From Algiphilus sp965216485 (GTDB taxonomy: Bacteria > Pseudomonadota > Gammaproteobacteria > Nevskiales > Nevskiaceae), in assembly GCF_965216485.1 (NCBI RefSeq), contig NZ_OZ244162.1, positions 2,294,001-2,358,000 on the forward strand: a DNA stretch of 64,000 bases, given 5' to 3'. Below, one piece after another: positions 34,887 through 45,142 of this stretch. A program made the position numbers and the translations under genes. The notes beneath the pieces are model-generated. The model did no database searches. It was not told the DNA's origin and saw nothing but the letters and a program-made list of their open reading frames with translations. Each line of letters starts with the position of its first letter. Within the stretch, counting starts at the first letter, position 1.

Positions 34887-35831
34887 ATGAATGAACGGCC
34901 TTTCAGACGCTTAACACCAAGAAGCCAGTTTTGGCGGTGGGCTCTACATACCGGCTCCGTTCTATGGCGCAGCCTGCGCCCCACTTTCCTGCTGCTGACG
35001 CCGGTATGCGTCGCTCTCGGTCTGGCAGCGGGCCCCGACTTTCCCGACGCAGCTGTGGCAGCACTCATCCTGCTGGGCGGGCTCGCCGCCCATGCCGCCG
35101 TCAATACCCTCAACGAGTATCAGGACTTTCGCAGTGGCCTGGACCAGCGCACCATCCGCACGCCTTTTAGTGGAGGCAGCGGCGCCCTGCCCGCACATCC
35201 CGAAGCCGCCCCTGCCGTTGCGATACTTGCAATGGTCCTGCTTGGGCTGACCACGGGCATCGGCGCTCTGTTGCTGGCCCATGCAGGCTGGCTGCTGCTT
35301 CTACCCGGCGTGTTGGGCTTCGCGTTGATTGTGGCCTACACCCGCTGGCTCAACCGCTCGCCGCTGTTGTGCCTTCTGGCCCCTGGCATTGGATTCGGCC
35401 CCGTCATGGTGGTGGGCAGCAGTATTGCGGCCACTGGGAACGCCAGTCTCACCGCTTGGTGTGCGAGTCTGCTCCCGCTCTTTCTCGGGAGCGGGCTCCT
35501 GCTCCTGAATCAGTTGCCAGACATCGAGGCGGATCGCGCATCGGGAAGAAGGCACCTGGCCATCCACTATGGTGCCGCGGCCTCTGCCCACGTCTACGCG
35601 GCACTGATGTTCGCCGCTCTCGGCTCGCTGTTGGTCGGGGTTGGCGGCGGCCTATTGCCCATGCACAGCCTTGTTGCACTGCTGCCCTTTCCACTCGCCT
35701 GGCCGGCCTGGCAGGCCGCGCGCCAACACGGGCAGCGCATCGGTCAGGCACGGCCGGGTGCACTGGGGGCCAACGTGGCTCTCACCCTGCTGGCGCCCGC
35801 ACTGCTTGCGATCAGCTTGTGCTTGGGATGA
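34887..35831 (+). CDS. UbiA family prenyltransferase
   Basis: The 314-residue integral membrane protein has about eight to nine helices and the UbiA-family aspartate motifs: first NEYQDFRSGLD (about residues 76-86) and second LPDIEADRASGRR (about 210-222). These bind Mg-prenyl diphosphate. The pattern resembles 1,4-dihydroxy-2-naphthoate prenyltransferase (MenA)-like proteins more than UbiA proper; no men genes are nearby, so the acceptor is uncertain. ATG at 34887. Confidence 0.85.
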   Translation: MNERPFRRLTPRSQFWRWALHTGSVLWRSLRPTFLLLTPVCVALGLAAGPDFPDAAVAALILLGGLAAHAAVNTLNEYQDFRSGLDQRTIRTPFSGGSGALPAHPEAAPAVAILAMVLLGLTTGIGALLLAHAGWLLLLPGVLGFALIVAYTRWLNRSPLLCLLAPGIGFGPVMVVGSSIAATGNASLTAWCASLLPLFLGSGLLLLNQLPDIEADRASGRRHLAIHYGAAASAHVYAALMFAALGSLLVGVGGGLLPMHSLVALLPFPLAWPAWQAARQHGQRIGQARPGALGANVALTLLAPALLAISLCLG

Positions 35832-35868
35832 ATCCGTCCGGGCTAGCTGTGTTGCGCCCGCGGGTGTC

Positions 35869-36330
35869 TTAGCGCGGGCGGGTACTCCGGTGCAAGCGCT
35901 GCCAGGGCAGCACGGCCCCGATGATGCCGCGCACTACTCCGCGGCTGAGTGCCATCCAGTCGAAGTAGTCCCGCCATACAACAATCTGCCCATCGCGGAC
36001 CTGAAAGGTTCCGCATACCCAGAAGCGCGCATGCACAGGCCCCAGCTTCACCACATCCGTACGCTCAGTCAGCACGGTATCGCCATTCACAGCAATGTGG
36101 TGCGTCTCCACCTCGAATCCACCGCCCCGACGCAGAGCAAGCTCCAGCATGCGTGCCACCCGCTCCCCGCCCCTGAGGGTGGGCAAAGACACATTCGTGT
36201 ATGCGAGATCAGGTGCCAGCAAGGCCCTGACTGCCGAGAAGTCGCAGTCCTGCAGAGCTTGCAAAAACGCGGTCACTGTTTCTTCCGGGGTGGCCTCGAT
36301 GTAAGGGCGGCTTGTCTGATCCAGCGCCAT
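35869..36330 (-). CDS. Limonene-1,2-epoxide hydrolase-like (NTF2-fold) protein
   Basis: The 153-residue protein matches the LEH domain: ETVTAFLQALQDCDF at the start, TVLTERTDVV, and FWVCGTFQVRDGQIVVWRDYFDW, which contains the Arg/Asp residues of the LEH site. LEH family enzymes open epoxides; a specific substrate is unknown. The ATG at 36330 has GGAGATCATCC upstream; the TTG at 36345 is ignored. It converges on the UbiA gene. Confidence 0.83.
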   Translation of the reverse strand: MALDQTSRPYIEATPEETVTAFLQALQDCDFSAVRALLAPDLAYTNVSLPTLRGGERVARMLELALRRGGGFEVETHHIAVNGDTVLTERTDVVKLGPVHARFWVCGTFQVRDGQIVVWRDYFDWMALSRGVVRGIIGAVLPWQRLHRSTRPR

Positions 36331-36593
36331 GGATGATCTCCGCAATAAGTGAACTACCGACTATACCCGCGTACCTTGCTTCGGCAGTGAACGCCCTCGG
36401 CTTCCGACATCCCTGGTATTACGTGGCTGCCAATGGCGGGTCTACCCTGGCGCATCGTCCGCAGTAGTAACTGCCCAAAGATCCGACGCTGCCGTAGCAT
36501 GTTTCCATCATGATGCATTCAGGCCCAAGCGGCCCGGGCCGGCGTCACCCCGATCCGCGAGTGGATCATGGAAGCACCCTAGAGAGGGAGCCG

Positions 36594-38468
36594 ATGCACC
36601 GATCGACCTCACCCACCACACCACTACTGCGTGCCGGCCTGCTGCTGATCGCGCTCTGTACCGCCGGCTGCGGCACCAGCGACCCGGCCCCGAATGCGGA
36701 ACCGGAGGCTGACAGCGCGCAGGAGGCCTTGGACGAACGTGTCCTGACCGAGACCGGCTACATTGCCGTCTCCGACGGCACGCGCCTGCGCTATCACATG
36801 CAACGCCTGGAGGGTGCCCCACCCGGTCCGGTGGTCATGCAGTACGACGGCTACGACGCCGGCACCGGCGGCTATTTCAGCGACATCCCCGAAGTCAAAG
36901 CCGCGTTGATGCGGAAGGGCTACAGCATCCTCGGCGTCTCGGTGCGCGGTACGGGCTGTTCCAGCGGGGGCTTCGATCTGTTCGACCCGCAACGAGCGAT
37001 CGACGGCGCCGAGGCTGTGGAATGGGCCGCAGTGCAGCCTTGGTCCGACGGCAACATCGGGATGATCGGCTACTCCTATCCGGGGATCATGCAGCTCTTC
37101 GTTGCCGGTCAAAAACCACCCCATCTGAAGGCCATCGCGCCGGCTAACGTCATCTTCGACCTCTACCGCGATGTAGGCGCCCCTGGCGGCATTCTCAATG
37201 GAGCCTTCACGGCGCTCTTCACGGTTCAGCAGCAGGCACCCGGCGCCCTAGGCCTTCCCGATGCCATCGCTCAGGCGGACCCAGAATGCATCACCAACTA
37301 CCTGGCCAACCGGCTGGCCTATCAGTCCTTCATTGTGGACGGCATACAAAGCCCGCATATCGATGGCACCTTCGGCTGGATGGAGCGCAGCCCGGCCGCT
37401 ACTGCCGCGCAGATTGACGTGCCAGTCCTCACCATCAATTTCTGGCAAGACGAACAGACCGGGTCGCGTATCGGGGGCCTGCTGGAACCGGGTGGCCTGC
37501 TTAATGTGTTGGGGCTGGAGCAAAGCTGGACGGTCATGAGCAATGGCAACCACGACCTCACCTGGGGGCATCCCCTATATGCAGAGATGCTGGTGTCGTT
37601 CTACGAGCACTATCTGCGCGGCGTGGACAACGGCTGGCCGACCACGCCACGCGTTCAAATTCTGCACGAGTTGGATGCCAGCACGCTCCAGCCCAATTGG
37701 ATCACGACATTCGACGAGTTCCCCGAACCCAGGCCCACCGCCCTCTATCTCCACGCAAATGGCCACCTGGCGAATGACGCGCCCAGCACGCTGGAGGCCA
37801 GCGACTCCTATATCTACCCGCTTCCCTCGACAGCCACCAATCCGCTACCCGACAGCGTCGATATCCTGGATCAGCTCTGGCGTCTGCCGGCGCCCGATCA
37901 GGGGCGTGTGGTTTTCACCACGCCCGTATTGCAGGAAGATTTGCAGCTACTTGGCTCAGCCAGCCTCGACTTGTGGCTAGCATCCACGGCCCAGGATACG
38001 GACATCCAGGCGACACTGACCGAGGTACGCCCCGATGGGCAGGAGGTGTATGTGGCCCGCGGCTGGCTGCGCGCCTCCAAACGGGCGCTGGACGCAAGCC
38101 GATCCACGCCGACACGTCCCTTCCAACAGCACACCGAGGACAGTGTGGCGATGCTGACGCCAGGAGAACCAAGCTTCATGCGGCTCGAAATCTTCCCCTT
38201 TGCCCACCGCTTCCGCGCCGGAAGCGCCCTGCGCCTGATCATCGACGGCCCTGTTGCGACCACCGGGGACTGGGGCGCCTTCCTCAACCCGACGCCATCC
38301 ATCAATCGCGTGCTTCACGACCTCGCCCACCCCAGCCGGCTGGTGATCGGTGTGATGGACGACGATGAGCCCCGCCCTGAAGCCCGAGCCTGTGGCGCAT
38401 TGGCCAACCAGCCCTGCCGCAGTTCCATAGCACACGTCCCGAGCGGCAGCATCGCGATCGGAAATTGA
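36594..38468 (+). CDS. CocE/NonD family hydrolase, lipoprotein
   Basis: The 624-residue product has a lipoprotein signal (LCTAGC, Cys26), then an alpha/beta hydrolase domain of the X-Pro dipeptidyl-peptidase S15/CocE type: GSxG-like nucleophile at GYSYPG (Ser161), the VRGTGCSSG oxyanion-hole segment, and a C-terminal jelly-roll beta domain (LLGSASLDLWLAS to LRLIIDGP). CocE-like enzymes cleave acyl esters or amides. GAGAGGGAG precedes the ATG at 36594; the surrounding organization is monocistronic. Confidence 0.85.
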   Translation: MHRSTSPTTPLLRAGLLLIALCTAGCGTSDPAPNAEPEADSAQEALDERVLTETGYIAVSDGTRLRYHMQRLEGAPPGPVVMQYDGYDAGTGGYFSDIPEVKAALMRKGYSILGVSVRGTGCSSGGFDLFDPQRAIDGAEAVEWAAVQPWSDGNIGMIGYSYPGIMQLFVAGQKPPHLKAIAPANVIFDLYRDVGAPGGILNGAFTALFTVQQQAPGALGLPDAIAQADPECITNYLANRLAYQSFIVDGIQSPHIDGTFGWMERSPAATAAQIDVPVLTINFWQDEQTGSRIGGLLEPGGLLNVLGLEQSWTVMSNGNHDLTWGHPLYAEMLVSFYEHYLRGVDNGWPTTPRVQILHELDASTLQPNWITTFDEFPEPRPTALYLHANGHLANDAPSTLEASDSYIYPLPSTATNPLPDSVDILDQLWRLPAPDQGRVVFTTPVLQEDLQLLGSASLDLWLASTAQDTDIQATLTEVRPDGQEVYVARGWLRASKRALDASRSTPTRPFQQHTEDSVAMLTPGEPSFMRLEIFPFAHRFRAGSALRLIIDGPVATTGDWGAFLNPTPSINRVLHDLAHPSRLVIGVMDDDEPRPEARACGALANQPCRSSIAHVPSGSIAIGN

Positions 38469-38563
38469 AAGGCCCATCCCTGGCGGTGCACTGCCTCTGC
38501 GCGCCGGATACCGGCGGGTGTAGGTCCTAAGGAGGCGCAGGCGACGCGACTGCCTTGCAGCCC

Positions 38564-39646
38564 TCAGGACTGGGTGGAATTCCTGCGTAGACGAAGATGC
38601 TGCATCACCACCCACGCAAGCGTGAGGACGGTCAGGGGAATCACGACGTACAGCATCACCCCTGCGAAGCTCTGCAGCGCAGCGTGCTGAGAGGCCGCAA
38701 GCACGAGATAGGCCGTATAGGCGACGTAATAGCCAAGGAGAAGCGCGCCCTCTTTGCGGGTAATCACCCCACCGGTCAGAAAGATGGGTAGGCAGATCAG
38801 GGCGACGCCGATCATGACGGGGAGATCAAAGCTCAGGATGGAACTGGACACCGAAAGCCCGGTTGGCGCAACGATACTGGCCAGCCCCAGCACGCCCATC
38901 AGATTGAAGATATTGCTGCCGACCACATTGCCAACGGCGATATCGCGCTCTCCACGCACGGCCGCAATCACCGAGGTCACCACTTCCGGCATCGAAGTAC
39001 CCGCAGCAACGATCGTGAGACCGATGACCAGCTCACTGACGCCAAGATACTGCGCGAAGACGATTGCGCTCTGCACCAGCCATCGTGAGCCAAACACCAG
39101 CAACACCAGTCCGGCAGCGATCAGAACAAGGTCCTTGCCAAGCCGAGAACCGAGCGGACCGATGGGCTTTGCTGGAGAGTCAGCTGGATCAGCAGAGACG
39201 TCCTGCCTATTGTTCTGACGAATCAAGAAAGCCACGTAAAGCAGGAGCCCCAGCACCAGGATCGCGCCGTCGATCCGCCCCAATCGCCCATCTCCTGCAA
39301 GCCAGAGCGTGAAGATGGAGAGCGCAATCATCAGTGGCACGTCCAGCCGGATCAGTTGCTGGGACACCATCAAAGGAACAATGAGTGCCGCCAGGCCCAG
39401 GATGAAAAGGACATTGAAGATGTTGCTTCCGACCACGTTACCCACGGCAATACTCGCCTGGTCAGACAGGGCCGCCTTGACACTGACCGCCAGCTCCGGC
39501 GAGCTCGTACCGAAAGCGACAACCGTCAGGCCGATGATCAAAGGCGAAATGCCGATCATTACCGCCAACCTCGACGCGCCTCGCACCAGCATTTCTGCGC
39601 CGACGATCAGAAAACCGAGACCTATCAGAAATTGGAATAAAGCCAT
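38564..39646 (-). CDS. Calcium/sodium antiporter (CaCA family, YrbG-like)
   Basis: The 360-residue protein has 10 hydrophobic helices arranged as two inverted halves, each with an alpha-repeat: VVAFGTSSPELAVSVKAAL (first half) and IVAAGTSMPEVVTSVIAAV (second half). These carry the ion-binding residues of K+-independent Na+/Ca2+ exchangers. ATG at 39646 follows a GGGGGTGACC site; the in-frame TTG at 39661 is less likely. Confidence 0.93.
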   Translation of the reverse strand: MALFQFLIGLGFLIVGAEMLVRGASRLAVMIGISPLIIGLTVVAFGTSSPELAVSVKAALSDQASIAVGNVVGSNIFNVLFILGLAALIVPLMVSQQLIRLDVPLMIALSIFTLWLAGDGRLGRIDGAILVLGLLLYVAFLIRQNNRQDVSADPADSPAKPIGPLGSRLGKDLVLIAAGLVLLVFGSRWLVQSAIVFAQYLGVSELVIGLTIVAAGTSMPEVVTSVIAAVRGERDIAVGNVVGSNIFNLMGVLGLASIVAPTGLSVSSSILSFDLPVMIGVALICLPIFLTGGVITRKEGALLLGYYVAYTAYLVLAASQHAALQSFAGVMLYVVIPLTVLTLAWVVMQHLRLRRNSTQS

Positions 39647-39699
39647 TGCGGTCACCCCCAATCAATTCGCTTTGGTTGGTCCCTAGAGGCGAAAGCGCA

Positions 39700-40206
39700 T
39701 CAATGCTTTCCGCCCTCGGCGAGACGGTCCATCAGCGCAAAGAGCAACCCGGAGACCACGAAGGCGAGATGGATGCCGGTTTTCCAGGCCAACTCGGCCT
39801 GGGTATAGGCCGCCATGTTCATGTAGGCCTTGAGCAACTCAATACCCGAAATCGCCACGATGGAGCCGAAGAGCTTGATCTTGAGGCCGGAGAAGGTGAC
39901 CTTGCCCATCCACTCCGGCCGTTCCTGGCCTTCGTCGAGCGTGAACTTGGAGACGAAGCTCTCGTAACCGCTGAAAATGACGATCAGCAACAGACTGGCG
40001 ATGAGTGAAATATCCACCAGCGTCAGGATGGACAGGATGATCTCCTTGTCGCTGTCCTGAAGCACGCCAGGGAGCAGATGGAAGAACTCCTGCACAAACT
40101 TCACCAGCAGCACAGCCACCGCAAGAATCAAACCGATATAGAACGGCGCCAACAACCAGCGACTGGAAAACAGCACCGCTTCGAGCCTTTCTTCCCAACT
40201 CTTCAT
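39700..40206 (-). CDS. YqhA family (UPF0114) membrane protein
   Basis: The 168-residue protein has four hydrophobic segments and the family pattern FSSRWLLAPFYIGL, DISLIASLLLIVIFSGYE and KLFGSIVAISGIELLKAYMN. UPF0114/YqhA proteins are inner-membrane proteins of unknown function. The gene follows the antiporter gene with a 53-base gap on the same strand. Confidence 0.92.
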   Translation of the reverse strand: MKSWEERLEAVLFSSRWLLAPFYIGLILAVAVLLVKFVQEFFHLLPGVLQDSDKEIILSILTLVDISLIASLLLIVIFSGYESFVSKFTLDEGQERPEWMGKVTFSGLKIKLFGSIVAISGIELLKAYMNMAAYTQAELAWKTGIHLAFVVSGLLFALMDRLAEGGKH

Positions 40207-40483
40207 ACCTGCTCACCTCTTTTCACGCTATCGAAAAAGGGAGCGGGCGCCCCCAAAATGGCGGCGAGCGTAGTAGGTCGTGACCAAGGGTGCAATCGGC
40301 TAGCGTCAGAGACCATCGGTAGTCCGAGCCTTCTCGCGAGGTCCGAAGGGCTCAGGTCGGAATTGCCGCCTCAAAGAATGAATCGCTCGACGGAAGCGGC
40401 ACTGCACTTCAGGATGAACCAAGCCGAGCTGGGGCCGCCTAACCTTCCCATGCGCGGTCACAGGCGAGTACCTATGGCTATCG

Positions 40484-41122
40484 CTAGAACCCAATGCGCA
40501 CGCCGAGCATGCCGTGGCCCAGAGTGTACTCAGCGACATCATCCTCAACCGCGTAACTTTGCCCGGAAAGCAGAATGGCTACTTGCTCATTGACTCGGTA
40601 GCCAAGGGCGAACTCGAAGCTACCGCCATCGACTTCGTCAAACTGAACCAGGCCCAGTTCCACTTCCCAAAGAAATGCTGTCTCGCCGTTATCACCAAGG
40701 CCTACGCTGACCACTAGCCCATTGTCATCAGAAGCGACGCTCCCGCCACTGCCACTCAGTTCGAGTTCGACATCACCGAACTCAAGGGCCCCGTAGTAGC
40801 GCAGGTTCTCGTTCACACCACCAAGACCCAAGCCGACGCGGAAGAAAGTACCTTCCAACTCCACGCCATCCAGATCCTGGCCATTGATCTCCACTTCATC
40901 AGGCTCTGCTGTGAGGTAGTTCGCGCGAATAAAAAGACGCTCATTCACATGAAATTGTCCTTTCAGGTTGAAGCCGACACCGCCTTCAGCCTCCAATTCA
41001 TCGGCGCCTTCCTCGACTTCATATGCACCACTCACCAGCCGGAAATCGAGCGTGTTTTGGCTCGCCGCCGTGGAAGATACAACCGCCAGCCCCATTCCGA
41101 AAAGCCACTTCATTCGCATCAT
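40484..41122 (-). CDS. Small outer-membrane beta-barrel protein (second copy type)
   Basis: The 212-residue product starts with a signal peptide (VSSTAAS, cut near residue 21) and then repeats amphipathic strands with acidic loops (VEEGADELEAEGGVGF, FGDVELEL, VDGGSFEFALGYRV), ending LGVRIGF; Phe as last residue fits a barrel of about eight to ten strands. It has the same layout as the proteins at 26113 and 53619. A GGGGGTGA site precedes the ATG. Function is unknown. Confidence 0.75.
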   Translation of the reverse strand: MMRMKWLFGMGLAVVSSTAASQNTLDFRLVSGAYEVEEGADELEAEGGVGFNLKGQFHVNERLFIRANYLTAEPDEVEINGQDLDGVELEGTFFRVGLGLGGVNENLRYYGALEFGDVELELSGSGGSVASDDNGLVVSVGLGDNGETAFLWEVELGLVQFDEVDGGSFEFALGYRVNEQVAILLSGQSYAVEDDVAEYTLGHGMLGVRIGF

Positions 41123-41300
41123 TCACCCCCAAACCGTTAGTAGAAGACCCTTATGCACTACACCGATCTTGCTACCCTCTGAAGACCCGCGACCAGCGCC
41201 AAGCTTACGGTGATTGCACGAACAAGGATTAGTGATCGATAACCGCCCCGAGCCAGCGCGCAACGCGACGAATCACGGAACGCGGAAACATCAACCCAGA

Positions 41301-43661
41301 CTAGGAACAGCTGCCTCCATTCACCGCTTGCTCGGCCTGCAAGGGCAGATCGCGGGATGAGTGGCCCAGCAGGATGTGGTAGCAGCCAGGGGCTACGACC
41401 CAGTCGCTCTGTCCCGTGTCCCAGTAGCTCAGATCCCGATGGCTCAGATCGAACTGCAGTACGCGCGTCTCGCCGGGCTGCAGCCAATATTTGCCAAAGC
41501 CCTTCAGCGCTGCGGGCGGTTGTGCCACCGCTTCACTGGGCTCCGGGAGCCCGACATAAAGCTGCGGCACGGCCCAACCCGCGCGCGCCCCCGTATTCGT
41601 CACTCTGGCCTGCACCTGCAGCGTGCCGTCGGCCTGCGTGGTGACGCGCAAGGCCTCGAAGGCAAAGGTGGTGTACGACAGCCCGTGGCCGAAGGGATAG
41701 GCCGGTGCGATCTGGTTCTCGTCGTGCCAGCGATAGCCGATGAACACCCCTTCGGAATGCTGGGCCTGATTCGCCAGTCCCGGATAGCGCGCGGGGTCAC
41801 CAGCGACCGGCGTGTCTGTTTCGTTGATGGGGAAGGACACCGGCAGACGCCCACCGGGGTCCGTATCACCAAAGAGAATGGCGGCAAGTCCGGGGGCCAC
41901 TTCCTGACCCGCAAACCAGATCTCCAGAATCGCATCGACCTCGTCCCGCCAGGGCGTCAGGACCGGCCCGCCCGTCTGCAATACGACCACCGTTTGGGCA
42001 TTGGCATCTGCCACCGCACGGATCAGCGCGTCCTGATTGCGATGGGACACCGGCAGCGGCTGGCCACCTAACAGAATGGGCGCGAAGGCTTGCTCCAGGG
42101 TCTCCGCAATCGGCGACTGACTGAGAATCGGGTCCAGCGCCAGATTCAAGACATCCGACCCCGTCGGCAGGGTGTTCAGCAGCAGCGAATCGGGCAGGTC
42201 GGCAAGCGTGCAGTCCAGTGCCAGGCAGAACTTATCCACACCCTCTGTGGCCAGCGCATTGGCGAATACGATGGCCACATCCGCTTGAGCAGCGGCCTCG
42301 GCTGCCGCCTGCAGATCGCGGCCTTCCGTGTAGGTCACTTCCACCCCATCACCGGCGCGTTCCTGGATCCCCTCCAGCGGTGTCTTGAAGCGGAAGGGGG
42401 TCACGAAGGAAGAGCCACCACCGGTGGGACGCTCGGTGGCCGACAGGCCGATAACGGCAATGCGCTTGACCTCGTCGCGCAACGGCAGGACGCCCTCGTT
42501 GCGCAGCAGCACCGAACCCTGTTCCACCGTACGTCGCGCGACCTCGGCATGGGCCTGCTGGTCGATGCGGCTTTCGTCGCGCTCATAGGCGGCGCGATCA
42601 AAGAAGCCGAAGCGGAAGAGGGTGCGGAAGATCGCTTTCAGGTGGTCGTCGAGCGTGGCCTCCTCTACCTGGCCACTTTGCACCGCCAGCTGTAACAGGG
42701 GTTGCTGGTAGAAGAGCGCAAACGGCATTTCGATCACCGCCCCGGTGTTGGCGGTCTGCACCGTGTCCTTCTGCGCAAAGTAATAGTCGGTCACCAGAAA
42801 ACCGTCAAAGCCCCACTCCTCGTAGAGTTGCTGCAAGAGGAAAGGACTGGAGCAGGCCGGTACCCCGTTGAGCAGGTTGTAGGCGCACATCATGGAGGCC
42901 ACGTCGGCTTCCTTGACCGCAAACTCATAAGGCGGCAGATAGATTTCGCGCAGGGTGCGCTCGTCGATCACGACATTGACCAGACTTCTGCCCCCCACCG
43001 CTGCCACCAGTGGTGGAATACCGCCGATGCCTTCCTGCGTATTCATCAGATAGTGCTTGACGTTGGCCAGCACGCCTTCGGACTGCAGCCCTTTGGTCCA
43101 CTCCACGGTAAAGCGGGTGGCCAGCAGCGGGTCCTCGCCGAAGGTTTCGAAGGTGCGACCGGCGAGCGGATTGCGCACCAGATCGGCCACCGGCGCATGC
43201 ACCAGGTCGTTGCCCTTGAGGCGGGTCTCGTTGCCCACCACCGCACCGGTTTCGTGCGCCAGCGCCGGATCGAAGGTCGCCGCCAGCGCCAGCGGAATCG
43301 GCAAAGCCGTCGCGGGCCCTCCACGCACACCCACCGGTCCGTCATTCATGCGGATGGGGGGGATATCCAGCTCCGGGATGCCGTTGACGATGCCGCAGTA
43401 GGGCTCGCAGCTGGCTGCCGACGCCGGGTCATCGCCGGCGAGATAATCAATCTTCTGCGCCAGCGACATCGCCGCCACCAACAACTCGGCGCGCGCCGCG
43501 GCACTCTTACCGGTATCGCACCACGCGTGATCGCCGCAACGGCTCGCGCCAGCGCCGGCGCCGGCGCCCTGCCCAGCGGCCGCCCTATCGTCCGGGCTGT
43601 CATTGCTTCCGCAGGCCGCAAGGCCGAGCACAAAAAGCACCCACCCCAGTCTCCTCGCCAT
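41301..43661 (-). CDS. Glycoside hydrolase family 3 beta-glucosidase, lipoprotein
   Basis: The 786-residue protein begins with a lipoprotein signal (LGLAACG) followed by a short Gly/Ala linker and Cys-containing segment. The GH3 N-domain has PVGVRGG and GFDGFLVTDYYFAQKDT with the catalytic nucleophile Asp, then the C-terminal domain (LLRNEGVLPLRDEVKRIAVIG) and a fibronectin type III-like end (YPFGHGLSYTTF). It likely hydrolyses beta-glucosides in the periplasm or at the surface. No regulator is next to it; it is divergent from the AsmA-like gene. Confidence 0.92.
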   Translation of the reverse strand: MARRLGWVLFVLGLAACGSNDSPDDRAAAGQGAGAGAGASRCGDHAWCDTGKSAAARAELLVAAMSLAQKIDYLAGDDPASAASCEPYCGIVNGIPELDIPPIRMNDGPVGVRGGPATALPIPLALAATFDPALAHETGAVVGNETRLKGNDLVHAPVADLVRNPLAGRTFETFGEDPLLATRFTVEWTKGLQSEGVLANVKHYLMNTQEGIGGIPPLVAAVGGRSLVNVVIDERTLREIYLPPYEFAVKEADVASMMCAYNLLNGVPACSSPFLLQQLYEEWGFDGFLVTDYYFAQKDTVQTANTGAVIEMPFALFYQQPLLQLAVQSGQVEEATLDDHLKAIFRTLFRFGFFDRAAYERDESRIDQQAHAEVARRTVEQGSVLLRNEGVLPLRDEVKRIAVIGLSATERPTGGGSSFVTPFRFKTPLEGIQERAGDGVEVTYTEGRDLQAAAEAAAQADVAIVFANALATEGVDKFCLALDCTLADLPDSLLLNTLPTGSDVLNLALDPILSQSPIAETLEQAFAPILLGGQPLPVSHRNQDALIRAVADANAQTVVVLQTGGPVLTPWRDEVDAILEIWFAGQEVAPGLAAILFGDTDPGGRLPVSFPINETDTPVAGDPARYPGLANQAQHSEGVFIGYRWHDENQIAPAYPFGHGLSYTTFAFEALRVTTQADGTLQVQARVTNTGARAGWAVPQLYVGLPEPSEAVAQPPAALKGFGKYWLQPGETRVLQFDLSHRDLSYWDTGQSDWVVAPGCYHILLGHSSRDLPLQAEQAVNGGSCS

Positions 43662-43939
43662 ATCCGCACTCTGTTTGCTTTGTAGTAGTAACGAGCATCA
43701 CACAGGCGCGGTTGCACGGCCCTCCTGCATTTAGAGGAGCCCCGGTCGAAGCCGCAGCAGGGTGCGGAGGACTCCATCGCAGGCTTGCCACGCCGCCTCC
43801 CGCACCGGTCATGAGCAGCATTTGCCCACTGCTGTTAGCTTCGGTCGACCACCATCGCGACGCGGTGATCCTCAGTTCGGCCGATCAGGAACCGGCACAC
43901 AGCTTCGGATCGTCTGTGTCTTGCCCGCCAGGAGGGGGA

Positions 43940-45025
43940 ATGGCGACCACCACATCAAAGCATTTGCGGCGAACGCGTTGGCTGATCGGGCTCCTGCTCG
44001 TGGCCACGATCGCCATCCTGCTGGTCCATGTCATTGCGCCACGCATCGTTCTGCAGCATCTCAATACCCGGCTCGCGCAGATGCCCGAGCACAACGGTGC
44101 GTTCGCAGAGGTATCGATGCAGTGGTGGCGCGGTTCGATCCTGTTACAGGGCCTTGTCATCCGCGCACAGGAGACACCCGACGACCTGCCACCACTGATC
44201 GACGCGCCCAACATCCGGATGTCCGTGACGGGTTGGCGCGCCGGGGACACACCCATTCGGGCGGAACTCACGGCGCTTCGCCCGGTCGTCACCGCCATTG
44301 CCGACGCAGAGGGGCGGATCGTGCAATTCGGCTTCGGGCAGGACTGGGTGCAACTGCTCCAGGATCTGGTTCCATTGACCATTCAGGCGCTGCAGATGGA
44401 GGACGGCGTGCTGCATCTGCGGGTGGGTACCGAAGCCAAGGGATTCGAGGCCCTACGCGTTTCCGCACTAAACGGGCGCATCCATCGCGTCCATGACGAT
44501 AAGACGGTCAGCGGTACTTTGAACGGCCAACTGCCTGCATCCGGCGCCCTGCGGCTCGATCTGGACAGCGCGAGCTCCGGTCCAATGACACGTTCGCAAA
44601 TACGCTTGGACCTGTCAGACGTCGCACTGAACGCACATACGCGCGCCATCGAGGCAGCCACGGGCCTCCGCGTCAGCGAAGGACGCATGGACGCCGATGC
44701 CCGCATTGAGGTCAACCATCAGCAGGCCCGCGGCGGGATCGATGCCACCATTGCCCAATTGCGCTTTGGCGAAGCCATCGACGATGCTCCCTTCGACTGG
44801 ATGATCGAGACCCTCCTCGGTGCTGGCGTCGCAGTCGTGGGCACCGGCGAGCACGACCGCTTCGGCGTCCACATACCCGTGCAGGGGCGCATCCAAACCG
44901 TTCGCCCCCGCACGCTGCAAGAACTACGGGATGCCATGCTTGCGCTCCTTGCACCGCCCCTAGAATGGCGCATCAATGGCACGTCATCGGACACGTCCGC
45001 GCCAATCGCCACCGTCCCGAAATGA
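43940..45025 (+). CDS. DUF748/AsmA-like membrane-anchored protein
   Basis: The 361-residue protein has an N-terminal anchor (about residues 14-35), then a long periplasmic part with repeated amphipathic strands typical of AsmA/DUF748 proteins (PPLIDAPNIRMSV, LTALRPVV, LQDLVPLTIQALQMEDGVLHLR, SALNGRI). These are thought to form beta-taco channels or scaffolds for lipid transfer between membranes. GGAGGGGGA lies upstream of the ATG at 43940. Followed by DUF4282 and OmpW genes on the same strand. Confidence 0.75.
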   Translation: MATTTSKHLRRTRWLIGLLLVATIAILLVHVIAPRIVLQHLNTRLAQMPEHNGAFAEVSMQWWRGSILLQGLVIRAQETPDDLPPLIDAPNIRMSVTGWRAGDTPIRAELTALRPVVTAIADAEGRIVQFGFGQDWVQLLQDLVPLTIQALQMEDGVLHLRVGTEAKGFEALRVSALNGRIHRVHDDKTVSGTLNGQLPASGALRLDLDSASSGPMTRSQIRLDLSDVALNAHTRAIEAATGLRVSEGRMDADARIEVNHQQARGGIDATIAQLRFGEAIDDAPFDWMIETLLGAGVAVVGTGEHDRFGVHIPVQGRIQTVRPRTLQELRDAMLALLAPPLEWRINGTSSDTSAPIATVPK

Positions 45026-45142
45026 TCGCCTCGCGCGTGTCGTGTCCGGCTGAACCGGCGCATACGCGTACGGCTCGCCACATGCTGTGCCCGACGACGC
45101 GCATACACCCCTTTGCCGAAGTCACCCCGAGAAGGAGTTGCC